Shown here piece after piece: positions 22,762 through 31,007 of a stretch of 64,000 nt of DNA. Made by a program: the position numbers and the translations under genes. A model generated the notes under the pieces. That model ran no database searches and had not been told where the DNA came from. It worked only from the letters and a program-made list of their open reading frames with translations. Location of the stretch: NCBI RefSeq assembly GCF_012927405.1, contig NZ_JABBGM010000014.1, forward strand, positions 38,719-102,718, read 5' to 3'. This stretch comes from Novosphingobium olei. GTDB taxonomy: Bacteria; Pseudomonadota; Alphaproteobacteria; Sphingomonadales; Sphingomonadaceae. Numbering within the stretch: position 1 is the first letter of the stretch; every line of letters starts with the position of its first letter.

Positions 22762-25698
22762 ATGACGTCCATGACCCAAACCCGTTCGATCGTCGCCGCG
22801 CTGATGGCGGCTACTGTGCTCGTTGCACCGCATGGTGCGCAGGCGCGCGATACCCGACGACTGCCCCTCGATCTGCCTGCGCAGCCGCTGGCCGATGCCC
22901 TGCGCAGCCTTGCGCAAGCATCCGGGCAGACCGTGCTGGCAGATGCCGATGTCGTGGGCGCGCGCAGTGCCCCGGCGGTGCGCGGCACCTTCACGGTCGG
23001 CGAGGCCCTGTCGCTTCTGCTGGCAGGGTCTGGACTGCAGAGCGTCGAGATCGGCGATTCTTACGCGGTCAGGCTCGCAACGGCGCGTCTGCCGGGGGAG
23101 GGGAGTGGAGCCAACACCCCCGAGATCCTGGTAACCGGCACCCGCATTCGCGGGTCTGCGCCTGCCGGCGCACAGGTGATCGCGATCGACCGCAAGGACA
23201 TTGAGCAAAGCGGCCTTGCCACGACCCAGGAGGTCATGGCCGCGATCCCGCAGAACTTCGGCGGCGGCGCCAATGAGGGCACGGTCGGTTTCACCACGCG
23301 CAACAATGCCGGCGGCAACATCGGCTACGGCGCGAGCGTCAACCTCCGCGGCCTCGGGACGACTTCGACGCTGACGCTCGTGGAAGGCAACCGGCTCGCG
23401 CTGGGCGGGGGAGGGGGCACCTTCGTCGATCTCTCGCTGATCCCGACGAGCGCGATCGAGCGGATCGAAGTGCTCGCTGACGGGGCCTCTGCAATTTACG
23501 GCTCGGACGCGGTTGCCGGCGTGGTCAATGTCAGGCTCCGCCGTAATTTCGAGGGCGCGGAAACCAGCCTGCGGACAGGGATTGCAGATGGCTTCACCGA
23601 ATTCCAGGCGAGCCAGATCGTCGGCAAGAAGTGGTCCACCGGTCGGATCATGGCGGCATATGAATATTACGATCGCACGAGGCTTGGATCGGAGGACCGC
23701 GCTTATGCGACCGAAGACCTGCGCCGCTACGGTGGGCCCGACTATCGCCAGGCTTATGCTAACCCTGGCACGATCACGGCGGCTGACGGCAGCGTCTATG
23801 GTATTCCGAAGGGGCAGGATGGCACGCATCTGTCAGGGTCCGACCTGATCCCCGGCGTCACCAACCTTGGCGATGGCCGTAGCCAAACCGATCTCCTGCC
23901 CGCAACCCGCCGCCATGCCGGCGTCATTGCCTTCGAGCAGGAAATCACTCCCGCGGTCACGTTGCGCGTCCAGGGCTTTGCCGCCGATCGCCGGTCGTCT
24001 CAGCGCTACTTCGCGCTCAATTCGCCGGTCACGGTCACGTCTGCGAACCCATTCTACGTCGATCCGATCGGCACCGGTCAGCCGGTCAGCGTCACCTACG
24101 ATTTCCGGAAGGATCTCGGCGCGCCGCTCAACAGGGCGCACGTCACCAACTGGGCGACCTCGGCCTCGCTCGAGGCACGGTTCGGTCAGTGGCATGGCGA
24201 AGTCTATGGCAGCTACGGCCAGCAACATGAACAGCTGGATTCACTGAACGAGGTCAACAGTGCCCGCCTGGCGGCCGCGCTTGCGGACAGCAATCCGGCA
24301 ACAGCTTTCAACGTGTTCGGCGATGGCTCGCACACCAGCGTGGCGACGATCGACAAGGTGCGCGGCTCTGCGACGCAACGCGATCGCTCGCGCCAGACCA
24401 CGGCAGGGTTGAAGTTCGACGGGCCACTGTTCGCGCTGCCGGGTGGTGCTCTGCGGCTTGCCGTCGGCGCCGAATACCGGGCCGAAGCCTTCGGTTCCGC
24501 CTATGTCTACGATGATTTCAGCCTCAGCCCGATCTCGGGTGGCGACACCGGCTACCCGCTCTCGCGACATGTCGTTGCGGGCTATGCCGAACTCATGGCG
24601 CCGCTGGTCGAACCGGGGCAGGGCATTTCCGGGATCCACCGGCTCGAATTCTCGGTGGCGGGCCGCATTGAGCACTATTCCGATTTCGGGACGACGACGA
24701 ATCCGAAAGTTGGTGTGACGTGGGAACCCGTCGAGGGGCTGGCCCTGCGCGGCGCGTACGGCACCTCGTTCCACGCGCCGGGGTTCTTCGATGTGCGTCA
24801 GGGACCAGGACTCAGCCAGATCGTGCCTCTGCCGGTATCCGATCCGACATCGCCTGGCGGATCGAGCAATGTCGTCGCGCTGTTCGGCAACAATCCGGCG
24901 ATCGGACCGGAACGAGCGCGTACGTTGACGGCCGGTATCGATCTCCGGCCGAAGGCCGTGCCCGGTCTTGCATTGAGCATGACCTGGTTCGACGTCTCGT
25001 ATCGCGACCGCATCTTCAACCCGGCGGTCGATGCCTTCACGTTCCTCACCCAGCGCGACCGCTACGCCTCGCTGATCACCGCCAACCCATCGGCGGCAAC
25101 GCTGGCCACTCTCTATGCCGATCCGAACTTTGCGAACCCGTTCGGCATTCCCGCCTCGGCGATTGCCTATGTGATCGATGCGCGCAACGCGAACCTTGCG
25201 CGCAACCACCTCGACGGGATCGATTTCGATCTCGGCTATCGCAAGGCTCTGACGGGCGGGTTCTTCGAAGTTGGCGCTTCGGGTACCTGGTTGTTCCGCC
25301 TGACGCAGCAGTTCACCGCGACATCGCCCGTGGTCGAAGCCCTTGGCACGATCGGCAACCCGGTGCGCTATCGCGTCCGTGGTCGCGCATCGCTTCAGCT
25401 TGGTAGCGTCGGGTTTGCAGGTTTCGTCAACCACACCGCCGGCTACGCCAACACTGCGGTCAGTCCGGTCGAACATGTTGCCAGCTGGACGACCGTTGAT
25501 GTCCAGTTGAGCAAGACCTTTGGCGAGGTCGATGGCCCGATGCGCGGGACACGGTTGTCGCTCAGCGTGACGAACCTGTTTGACCGCAATCCGCCCTACG
25601 TCAACAATCGCACGCCCTATTCGGCATCGGGTTTCGATCCCGAACAGGCAAGCGCGGCCGGTCGGGTCATTGCTCTCCAGCTGGTAAAGGCATGGTGA
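22762..25698 (+). CDS. TonB-dependent receptor with STN signalling domain (lasso-locus receptor)
   Basis: This 978-residue outer-membrane protein has a signal peptide (ending GAQA). An STN domain at about 32-108 (LDLPAQPLADALRSLAQASGQTV) talks to FecR. The TonB plug is EILVTGTRIRGS...VNLRGLGTTSTLTLVEGNRLA with IERIEVLADGASAIYGSDAVAGVVN. A 22-strand barrel follows, ending in the aromatic terminus ALQLVKAW. Its stop overlaps the isopeptidase start by seven bases. In astexin-type clusters such a receptor is thought to import the lasso peptide; in FecA-like manner it would also trigger the FecI/FecR pair upstream. The substrate is inferred from the neighbourhood. Confidence 0.92.
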   Translation: MTSMTQTRSIVAALMAATVLVAPHGAQARDTRRLPLDLPAQPLADALRSLAQASGQTVLADADVVGARSAPAVRGTFTVGEALSLLLAGSGLQSVEIGDSYAVRLATARLPGEGSGANTPEILVTGTRIRGSAPAGAQVIAIDRKDIEQSGLATTQEVMAAIPQNFGGGANEGTVGFTTRNNAGGNIGYGASVNLRGLGTTSTLTLVEGNRLALGGGGGTFVDLSLIPTSAIERIEVLADGASAIYGSDAVAGVVNVRLRRNFEGAETSLRTGIADGFTEFQASQIVGKKWSTGRIMAAYEYYDRTRLGSEDRAYATEDLRRYGGPDYRQAYANPGTITAADGSVYGIPKGQDGTHLSGSDLIPGVTNLGDGRSQTDLLPATRRHAGVIAFEQEITPAVTLRVQGFAADRRSSQRYFALNSPVTVTSANPFYVDPIGTGQPVSVTYDFRKDLGAPLNRAHVTNWATSASLEARFGQWHGEVYGSYGQQHEQLDSLNEVNSARLAAALADSNPATAFNVFGDGSHTSVATIDKVRGSATQRDRSRQTTAGLKFDGPLFALPGGALRLAVGAEYRAEAFGSAYVYDDFSLSPISGGDTGYPLSRHVVAGYAELMAPLVEPGQGISGIHRLEFSVAGRIEHYSDFGTTTNPKVGVTWEPVEGLALRGAYGTSFHAPGFFDVRQGPGLSQIVPLPVSDPTSPGGSSNVVALFGNNPAIGPERARTLTAGIDLRPKAVPGLALSMTWFDVSYRDRIFNPAVDAFTFLTQRDRYASLITANPSAATLATLYADPNFANPFGIPASAIAYVIDARNANLARNHLDGIDFDLGYRKALTGGFFEVGASGTWLFRLTQQFTATSPVVEALGTIGNPVRYRVRGRASLQLGSVGFAGFVNHTAGYANTAVSPVEHVASWTTVDVQLSKTFGEVDGPMRGTRLSLSVTNLFDRNPPYVNNRTPYSASGFDPEQASAAGRVIALQLVKAW

Positions 25699-27770
25699 TG
25701 CGCAAGGCTTCAGCTCCCCTTGCGCTCGCCCTGCTGGTTCTGGCCCCGGTTGCGGCTCATGCCGCTGCCGGGGCCGGGATTCGGGCAGAAATCGAAATGA
25801 CGCGGATCGATAGCCCGTCGATTTCCCCGGATGGGCGCCTTGTCGTCTGGCGCGAAGCGCGTGCCTCGATCGACCGCAACGCATATGACATTGCCTGGTT
25901 CGTCGCGCCCGCAGACGGTTCCAAACCGCCACGGCGGTTTGCTGACGCGGGTGAACCAACCTTGCTCAATGGTACGATGCTGGCGCGCGCGCCGATCTGG
26001 ACCTCGGACTCGCGCGCGATCCTGTTCCGCAAGCTTGCGAAGGGTGAAGCGCAGGTCTGGCGCGCAGAGGTCGATGGCAACGACGTGCGCCAACTGACCC
26101 ACGAGGACGGGAACGTCACGGACGTGGCGGCGCTCGAGAACGGGCACAAGATTGCCGTTGCAGTCGGCCGATCACGTGCGGCCATTGCTCTTGCCGAGGA
26201 GGAAGAGAAGGACAGGGGGACCCTGATCGATGCGAGCGTTGATCCGCAGCGACCGCTTTATCGGGGCGACTGGATCGACGGGCGCTGGGCGACAGGGCGA
26301 TTGCGCGGGGCTTGGTTCGAGCAAGGGGGTATTTTGCCCAAGCAGGCGCCACACCTTGAGATCCTCGATCCCCAATCCGGCATGTTGCGCGATGCCAGCG
26401 GGCAAGAGCAGCAGGTCTACGCGCCACCGATCAAGGGTTTCGATAAGCTGGGCGGCGAATTTGTCATGGTGCGCGCAGAGTCGGGCGATAATCGCGGCAA
26501 TGTCCTTCTGCTTGGCAAAGGGCAGGACTATCACCTTGTCCTCGCCGCGCCCGATGGGAAGGAAGTCGCGCGGTGTACCGATGCGTTGTGCAATCCGTCG
26601 AAGGTGCGATCGATCAACTGGATCGGACACCGCAATGAAGTGATGCTCGAGGTTCGCCAGACGCCCAACAATTCCTCGCTGATCGTCTGGAATCTTGCCG
26701 ACAGATCCACGCGCCAACTGGTGGTTGGCGAAGGTCTGCTTGAAGGGGGCGCAGATCTTGGTGATCCCTGCGCGGCGCACGAAGTGGTGATCGCCTGCGT
26801 TGCGGCCAGTGCGAATGTTCCGCCGCACCTGGTGCTGGTCGATCCGCAAAGCGGTGCCCTGCGGAACCTTGCTTCCCCCAATCCTGAATTGCCATCGAGT
26901 GAGCCGCATTTTGCGCCGCTGAATTGGGTGGATGCCGAGGGGCGACCCTTTGCAGGGTTCATTGCTCTGCCGCTTGGGCACTCCGGGCCTGTGCCCTTGT
27001 TCATCACCTACTATTCCTGCGCGGGCTATCTGCGCGGCGGGCTTGGCGACGAATTCCCTCTGAGAGCGCTCGCGGCACATGGGATCGCGGCGATGTGCAT
27101 CAATCGTTCTGCTGGCTTTGTCGGTGGGGGCCGCAACACCGAGGCTTATGCGGTGGCTGAAGCCGGCATCGGAACGATCATTGACAAGCTGGCGGCCGAG
27201 GGCACCATCGATCCTGCGCACGTGGGCGTCGGCGGGGTCAGCTTCGGCGGTGAGGTGGCCGCCTGGCTTGCGATCCATACCCATCGATTGCGCGCTCTGT
27301 CCGTCGCCAACGTCATGCTGACCCCGGCCTATTATTGGTACAATGCAGTCGCCGGGCGCGATGTCGCTGGTGTGTTGCGCAGTTCATGGGGGATCGGCGA
27401 TCCCGATCATGACCGCAAAGGATGGCGGCGGATGTCGCCGGCGTTCAACGCGGACCGGATCTCGGCGCCATTTCTCATGCAGGTGCCTGAGCAGGAATAT
27501 CGGTCCAATGTTGAACTGCTGTCCCGACTGCAGCGCGCCGGCAAGCCCGCCGAACTCTGGGCATTCCCCCAGGAAATGCACATCAAGTGGCAGCCTCGCC
27601 ACCAGCTTGCTGCCAATGAACGCAACCTCGACTGGTTCCGCTTCTGGCTGGCCGGCGAGGTGGATCCCGATCCCGCCAAGGCCGCGCAATACGTCCGCTG
27701 GCGTGGCTACGGCTCGCCGAGCCAGGCGCTTGCCCAGGCTTCGGTGTCGATCAAGGGGAAGAGCAGATAA
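25692..27770 (+). CDS. Lasso peptide isopeptidase (AtxE-like, S9 prolyl-oligopeptidase fold)
   Basis: The 692-residue protein has a signal peptide (ALALLVLAPVAAHA), an N-terminal beta-propeller and a C-terminal alpha/beta-hydrolase domain. The nucleophile is in GVGGVSFGGEVAAWL (S517) and the His in FPQEMHIKWQPRHQ (H630). Acid candidates lie in QVPEQEYRSN between them. AtxE-type enzymes cut the isopeptide bond of the threaded peptide and linearise it. It is coupled to the TonB receptor gene, so import and opening are co-expressed. Its last 64 bases overlap, tail to tail, the 3' end of the lasso C gene, which fits a co-evolved locus. Confidence 0.9.
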   Translation: MVMRKASAPLALALLVLAPVAAHAAAGAGIRAEIEMTRIDSPSISPDGRLVVWREARASIDRNAYDIAWFVAPADGSKPPRRFADAGEPTLLNGTMLARAPIWTSDSRAILFRKLAKGEAQVWRAEVDGNDVRQLTHEDGNVTDVAALENGHKIAVAVGRSRAAIALAEEEEKDRGTLIDASVDPQRPLYRGDWIDGRWATGRLRGAWFEQGGILPKQAPHLEILDPQSGMLRDASGQEQQVYAPPIKGFDKLGGEFVMVRAESGDNRGNVLLLGKGQDYHLVLAAPDGKEVARCTDALCNPSKVRSINWIGHRNEVMLEVRQTPNNSSLIVWNLADRSTRQLVVGEGLLEGGADLGDPCAAHEVVIACVAASANVPPHLVLVDPQSGALRNLASPNPELPSSEPHFAPLNWVDAEGRPFAGFIALPLGHSGPVPLFITYYSCAGYLRGGLGDEFPLRALAAHGIAAMCINRSAGFVGGGRNTEAYAVAEAGIGTIIDKLAAEGTIDPAHVGVGGVSFGGEVAAWLAIHTHRLRALSVANVMLTPAYYWYNAVAGRDVAGVLRSSWGIGDPDHDRKGWRRMSPAFNADRISAPFLMQVPEQEYRSNVELLSRLQRAGKPAELWAFPQEMHIKWQPRHQLAANERNLDWFRFWLAGEVDPDPAKAAQYVRWRGYGSPSQALAQASVSIKGKSR

Positions 27771-29425
27771 GTGTCGGCATCGCCGCGACGAGGTTGCCGC
27801 GCGAGTGCAGCCTCGAGCCTCCGCCGGTCGAGTAGCCCGCTGCGCGAAACATGTCCCTCCAGCAGGAGCGGCTGCAGCGCGCTGCGATTGTGGGCCAGCA
27901 TCGCAATGGCATAGCTGTCGAGCCCGCCCTTGGTGCGTCGGTCGAGCACGCTTGCGGGAAGAAAGCCGCTATACGCGGTTCGGGCGACCGCGCGATCACG
28001 ACCGTTCTCGATCCATAACCACGAAGGAATGCGCAGCGCGGTTTCGACCACGGGCTGGCTCAGCAGCGGGAAGCGCGAGGGTGCCACCGCGTGACGCCCG
28101 TACCCCTCGACATGAGCAAGCGCTGCGAGGATCGCGCGGACATGGCTGCGCTTGCCGGGCAGGACATCGGCCGGCTCCTCGAGCCAGGGATGGACAGGTG
28201 CGGTGGTGGGCAAAGCGTCGTGCGCCAGAAAGCCGGTGGTCCGCGGCCATTGAGACTGCGCCGTGCGCTCGCGTGCCTGTCGCCAGGCCATTTTCGCGAC
28301 GTCCCACACGCTGGCGTGGTGAATCCGCGCCAGAGCATCGACCGCAGCCCACGCCGCGCGACCCACGCCGAATCGGCGCAACACGTCGGCGGCAGGCGCG
28401 GCCGAGGCGGGCGAGCAGAACACGCAATCCCCGCCTGCACCGCTGACGAAGGCGCCGATGGTTTCGGCGCGCGCTTTCTCGGCCAGCAGGTCATCGGCGA
28501 GCGACAGCGTCATCGGCAATCCGGGGCGCGCGCTTCGCATGCTGGCGGGGCGGGCGAGATTGACTGCGCCGGTCACGGCTACTTCGTCGAGCGGCAGCCC
28601 CGTGGCGATCGAGGCTGCGCGGGCATAGATCCGTTCGTCGCCCTCGCGCTCATCGGTCACGAGCGTGACGGCCCGCGCCTTTGCTTTGTGGCCTGCGAGC
28701 GCGGCGGCGAGGATCGAAGAGTCTACTCCCCCCGACAGTTCAAGAAGGCAGAGAACGTCGCGCGGGATCAAACCTGCAACCGCGCGCTCAACGCTGGCGC
28801 GCAGGTTCTGTCGCGCCCTCAACGGGTCGCCTATCTCGCGGCTCTGCGCGGTCCAGGTCCAGGGCGACCACACCTGGCGGCGATGCCAATCCCCGTTCGA
28901 CCCTTGTTCCAGGCTTTCCCCGCCGAGCAACTCCTCGATTCCGGCAAGCCCCGTTTCGGAAGTCTGCAGATGTTGGAACGCCAGATGCCGCCCCACGAAC
29001 TCCCAGGCGAGCGTGGGCTTTTCATCCGTAACGGCCAGGGTGAGGTCCGGATGTGAGCCGATGATTTCGGTGCCGTTTGCGCTTGTGCGGTAGGCAGGAA
29101 GATGTCCCAGCGGCGCACGCATCACCCAGCGCGGCGTGCCATCGGTGCCAAGGCCCAGAGCGATATAGTTGCCCCAGGAGTCGGCTACGAGCTCAACAGG
29201 CGTCTCACAATGCGCGAGCTGGGCCAAGTTGGCGTCGGACATCTGTCCGATCACCGCCAATGACGGGTGCTCCACGACGGCAAGGCCCGGTGCTGCAAAC
29301 AAGGTGACATCCTGGCCGAAGTCCCGGCGTTGAAGACCGCATCCAGTCAGTTGCGCCGCGGCGCGCGACAGCAGGGCAGGGGAACGATTTGCGCCGATCA
29401 CCAGAAGATAGCGTTCAGGGTTCAT
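27707..29425 (-). CDS. Lasso peptide C protein: asparagine-synthetase-like macrolactam synthetase
   Basis: This 572-residue protein resembles class B asparagine synthetase. The C-terminal synthetase domain has the pyrophosphatase loop LELSGGVDSSILAAAL (231-237) and a downstream GGDCVFCS region. The N-terminal glutaminase-like domain lacks an initial catalytic Cys (MNPERYLLVIG), as expected for lasso C proteins. It adenylates the ring-closing Asp/Glu side chain and joins it to the new N-terminus of the core. Its ATG overlaps the B stop (ATGA), and the order A-B-C matches proteobacterial lasso clusters. Confidence 0.93.
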   Translation of the reverse strand: MNPERYLLVIGANRSPALLSRAAAQLTGCGLQRRDFGQDVTLFAAPGLAVVEHPSLAVIGQMSDANLAQLAHCETPVELVADSWGNYIALGLGTDGTPRWVMRAPLGHLPAYRTSANGTEIIGSHPDLTLAVTDEKPTLAWEFVGRHLAFQHLQTSETGLAGIEELLGGESLEQGSNGDWHRRQVWSPWTWTAQSREIGDPLRARQNLRASVERAVAGLIPRDVLCLLELSGGVDSSILAAALAGHKAKARAVTLVTDEREGDERIYARAASIATGLPLDEVAVTGAVNLARPASMRSARPGLPMTLSLADDLLAEKARAETIGAFVSGAGGDCVFCSPASAAPAADVLRRFGVGRAAWAAVDALARIHHASVWDVAKMAWRQARERTAQSQWPRTTGFLAHDALPTTAPVHPWLEEPADVLPGKRSHVRAILAALAHVEGYGRHAVAPSRFPLLSQPVVETALRIPSWLWIENGRDRAVARTAYSGFLPASVLDRRTKGGLDSYAIAMLAHNRSALQPLLLEGHVSRSGLLDRRRLEAALARQPRRGDADTYLLFPLIDTEAWASAWLGEP

Positions 29426-30096
29426 AACGTGAGGATCGGTTGAAAGCGCAGCACGCGCTCGAGCGGGTCAGTCAGCACCACCTCGCCGATCTGTGCCCAG
29501 CAATGCGCTTCGAACGGGTGGCACTTCACGCCGAACACGAGCCGCACATCGTGGCCATGCCGCCGTGCGCGTCGCGTGAAAGCCAGCGCATCGGGCAGGC
29601 AACAGGGGCGGAAAGGCGCCAGCCGTCGTCCCATGTCGAAGTCGCGCGCCAGCTCACCGATCTCTTGTGTTGAATGCCGTTGTCTGGCGTTCCGCAGCGC
29701 GCGCAACACGCGCTCAAGTGGCCATCGCCGCAGATCTAGCCTGCTCGCGGCACAGTCGAGGACGACGCCCAGATCGTGGCGGGTAGCCACCCGATATGGC
29801 GCGCCACCTTCAAGCACGCTCGACGTCGGGGGCGGCATGCTGCGAGGATTTAGATACGGCGCATCGGAGTGCAATCGGTCGGCGATGAAGCCGGCACGAT
29901 GCAAAGCCGCGAGCCCGGCGTGGTTCGGGTCAATCGGGCGCGCATCGGCGATTGCAAGCAGCGCAGCCGCCGCTTCGCCGCCGACTTTCCGGTAGCGATC
30001 GCACGATACATCGAGAACGATGACGGAGTCATCGAACCGGGCAACGCCGATCCCGTCGGCGAGCCGGAAGGCGGGGGGAGGGGGCGGCGATGCCAT
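29422..30096 (-). CDS. Lasso peptide B protein: fused RiPP recognition element and leader peptidase
   Basis: The ATG at 30096 follows GAGGA and gives 224 residues; a start 14 codons upstream lies in a hairpin and is rejected. Residues about 10-80 resemble a PqqD-like recognition element that binds the leader (VIVLDVSCDRYRKVGGEAAAALLAI). The C-terminal transglutaminase-like protease carries Cys in FRPCCLPDAL (C165/166), His in HPFEAHCW (H198) and Asp in VLTDP (D210). It removes the leader before ring closure. The single-chain B protein is the rule in proteobacteria, whereas actinobacteria split it. Confidence 0.9.
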   Translation of the reverse strand: MASPPPPPAFRLADGIGVARFDDSVIVLDVSCDRYRKVGGEAAAALLAIADARPIDPNHAGLAALHRAGFIADRLHSDAPYLNPRSMPPPTSSVLEGGAPYRVATRHDLGVVLDCAASRLDLRRWPLERVLRALRNARQRHSTQEIGELARDFDMGRRLAPFRPCCLPDALAFTRRARRHGHDVRLVFGVKCHPFEAHCWAQIGEVVLTDPLERVLRFQPILTL

Positions 30097-30119
30097 CAGC
30101 GTATTCCTCAACCCGGCAA

Positions 30120-30147
30120 CAGGCGCGCTTGTGACCAAGCGCGCCTG
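30120..30147 (-). promoter_or_regulatory. Perfect hairpin between lasso genes A and B
   Basis: CAGGCGCGCTT and AAGCGCGCCTG form an 11-base-pair perfect stem with a six-base loop, nine bases after the precursor stop and 24 bases before the B start. There is no T-run on the minus strand, so it is more likely an mRNA-stabilising or partial attenuation element that raises precursor RNA over B and C. This is known for other lasso operons. Confidence 0.75.
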
Positions 30148-30155
30148 CCGAAGGC

Positions 30156-30287
30156 TTATTCGGAGTCGAGGCCCAGCGGGCGGGCGATCACCCCGAATTC
30201 GAGCTGGTTGCCCGGCGCGCCGAGCGTTTCGGTGCTGGCAGCGCCGAGGTCTTCGACGTCTTCGATCAGTTCGATCTTGCGTTCCAT
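30156..30287 (-). CDS. Lasso peptide precursor (A), 43 residues
   Basis: Hand translation from the ATG at 30287, with a GGAG site about eight bases upstream, gives a 43-residue product. The acidic leader starts MERKIELIEDVEDLG and ends STETL, with Thr at the second-last leader position as processing requires. The predicted core starts at Gly23: ring residues GAPGNQLE, i.e. Gly1 joined to Glu8, then a 13-residue tail FGVIARPLGLDSE. An eight-residue ring fits astexin-like class II peptides. There are no cysteines. It is followed by a strong hairpin and then B and C on the same strand, and precedes them by the usual order. Leader/core boundary and ring residue are predictions. Confidence 0.86.
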   Translation of the reverse strand: MERKIELIEDVEDLGAASTETLGAPGNQLEFGVIARPLGLDSE

Positions 30288-30364
30288 GGCTTTCACTCCA
30301 TCACTTGCGCCGCACGATTGCGGCAAAGTTCAGGCTACGAAGCCGGTCTTCCGATCCGAATTTT

Positions 30365-30379
30365 ATATCGCGGTGATAT
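30365..30379. promoter_or_regulatory. Dyad and -10-like box upstream of the lasso precursor
   Basis: ATATC-GCGGT-GATAT is a perfect five-base-arm dyad. On the minus strand it runs into TATAAA (30367-30362), a possible -10 element about 75 bases before the precursor ATG. It lies between the gntR stop and the precursor, so a regulator such as the neighbouring GntR protein could bind here (inference). Confidence 0.45.
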
Positions 30380-30395
30380 GCCGATTGTTGGCGCC

Positions 30396-31007
30396 TCACG
30401 CGCTCCCGCGTAGCCTGTAGGCAGCACGCACCAGTTTCGCTGCGGCGCCGACCCTGCGATGATACCAGGCCCGCCACAGCCGGCGCAGCGCAGCGCGATC
30501 AGCCTGGTCCAGCGCCTGTTCGATGTGTGCGAGTTCGCCGGGCGCGTTCTCGATCACTTTTTCCTCGAGCGTGCGCACGGAATGCAGCCGTGCGCCGAGC
30601 CGGGCGAGGGCGCGAGCGTGTTCGCTATTGCCCGAACCTTCGGCCACTGTCCCGACAGCACCAGCCACACGCTCGGCATACGAGAGTTGCTGGCGGTGGG
30701 TGGTTGGCGATGCCGGCATCAGCTGGGCTTCGTTCAGTGCGAGGCGCAGGATCTGTGCTTCCCAGACGAACATGTCGCGCAAGCCCGGCTCATCGAGCGA
30801 TGGCAGATGGAAGCCGCCCGCCCGGCGGGATTCGACAAGGCCTTCACCGGTAAGCGTGTTCAGCGCATCGCGCACCGGCGTTACGCTGGCCGACAGTTGT
30901 TCGGCCAGCAGCGCTGGATCGAGACGGTCGCCCGGGCAGAACGCTTGATTGAGAATAAGCAAGCGCAAGGCCTCATACACCCTCTCGGCAGTTGGACCGG
31001 CATTCAT
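30396..31007 (-). CDS. GntR/FadR-family transcriptional regulator
   Basis: This 203-residue protein has the GntR winged helix at about 5-70 (RVYEALRLLILNQAFCPGDRLDPALLAEQLSASVTPVRDALNTLTGEGLVESRRAGGFHLP). A helical effector domain with FCD-like features follows but is short. Its start overlaps the phyH stop (ATGA). It is the last gene of the luxR-luxI-phyH-gntR run and lies 108 bases upstream of the lasso precursor on the same strand. It may regulate phyH or the lasso operon; the ligand is unknown. Confidence 0.88.
   Translation of the reverse strand: MNAGPTAERVYEALRLLILNQAFCPGDRLDPALLAEQLSASVTPVRDALNTLTGEGLVESRRAGGFHLPSLDEPGLRDMFVWEAQILRLALNEAQLMPASPTTHRQQLSYAERVAGAVGTVAEGSGNSEHARALARLGARLHSVRTLEEKVIENAPGELAHIEQALDQADRAALRRLWRAWYHRRVGAAAKLVRAAYRLRGSA

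Noticed and set aside
24241..25959. 572-codon minus-strand frame opposite the TonB receptor
   Set aside because: Arg/His/Gln-rich shadow of a real GC-rich gene; no motif or ribosome site.
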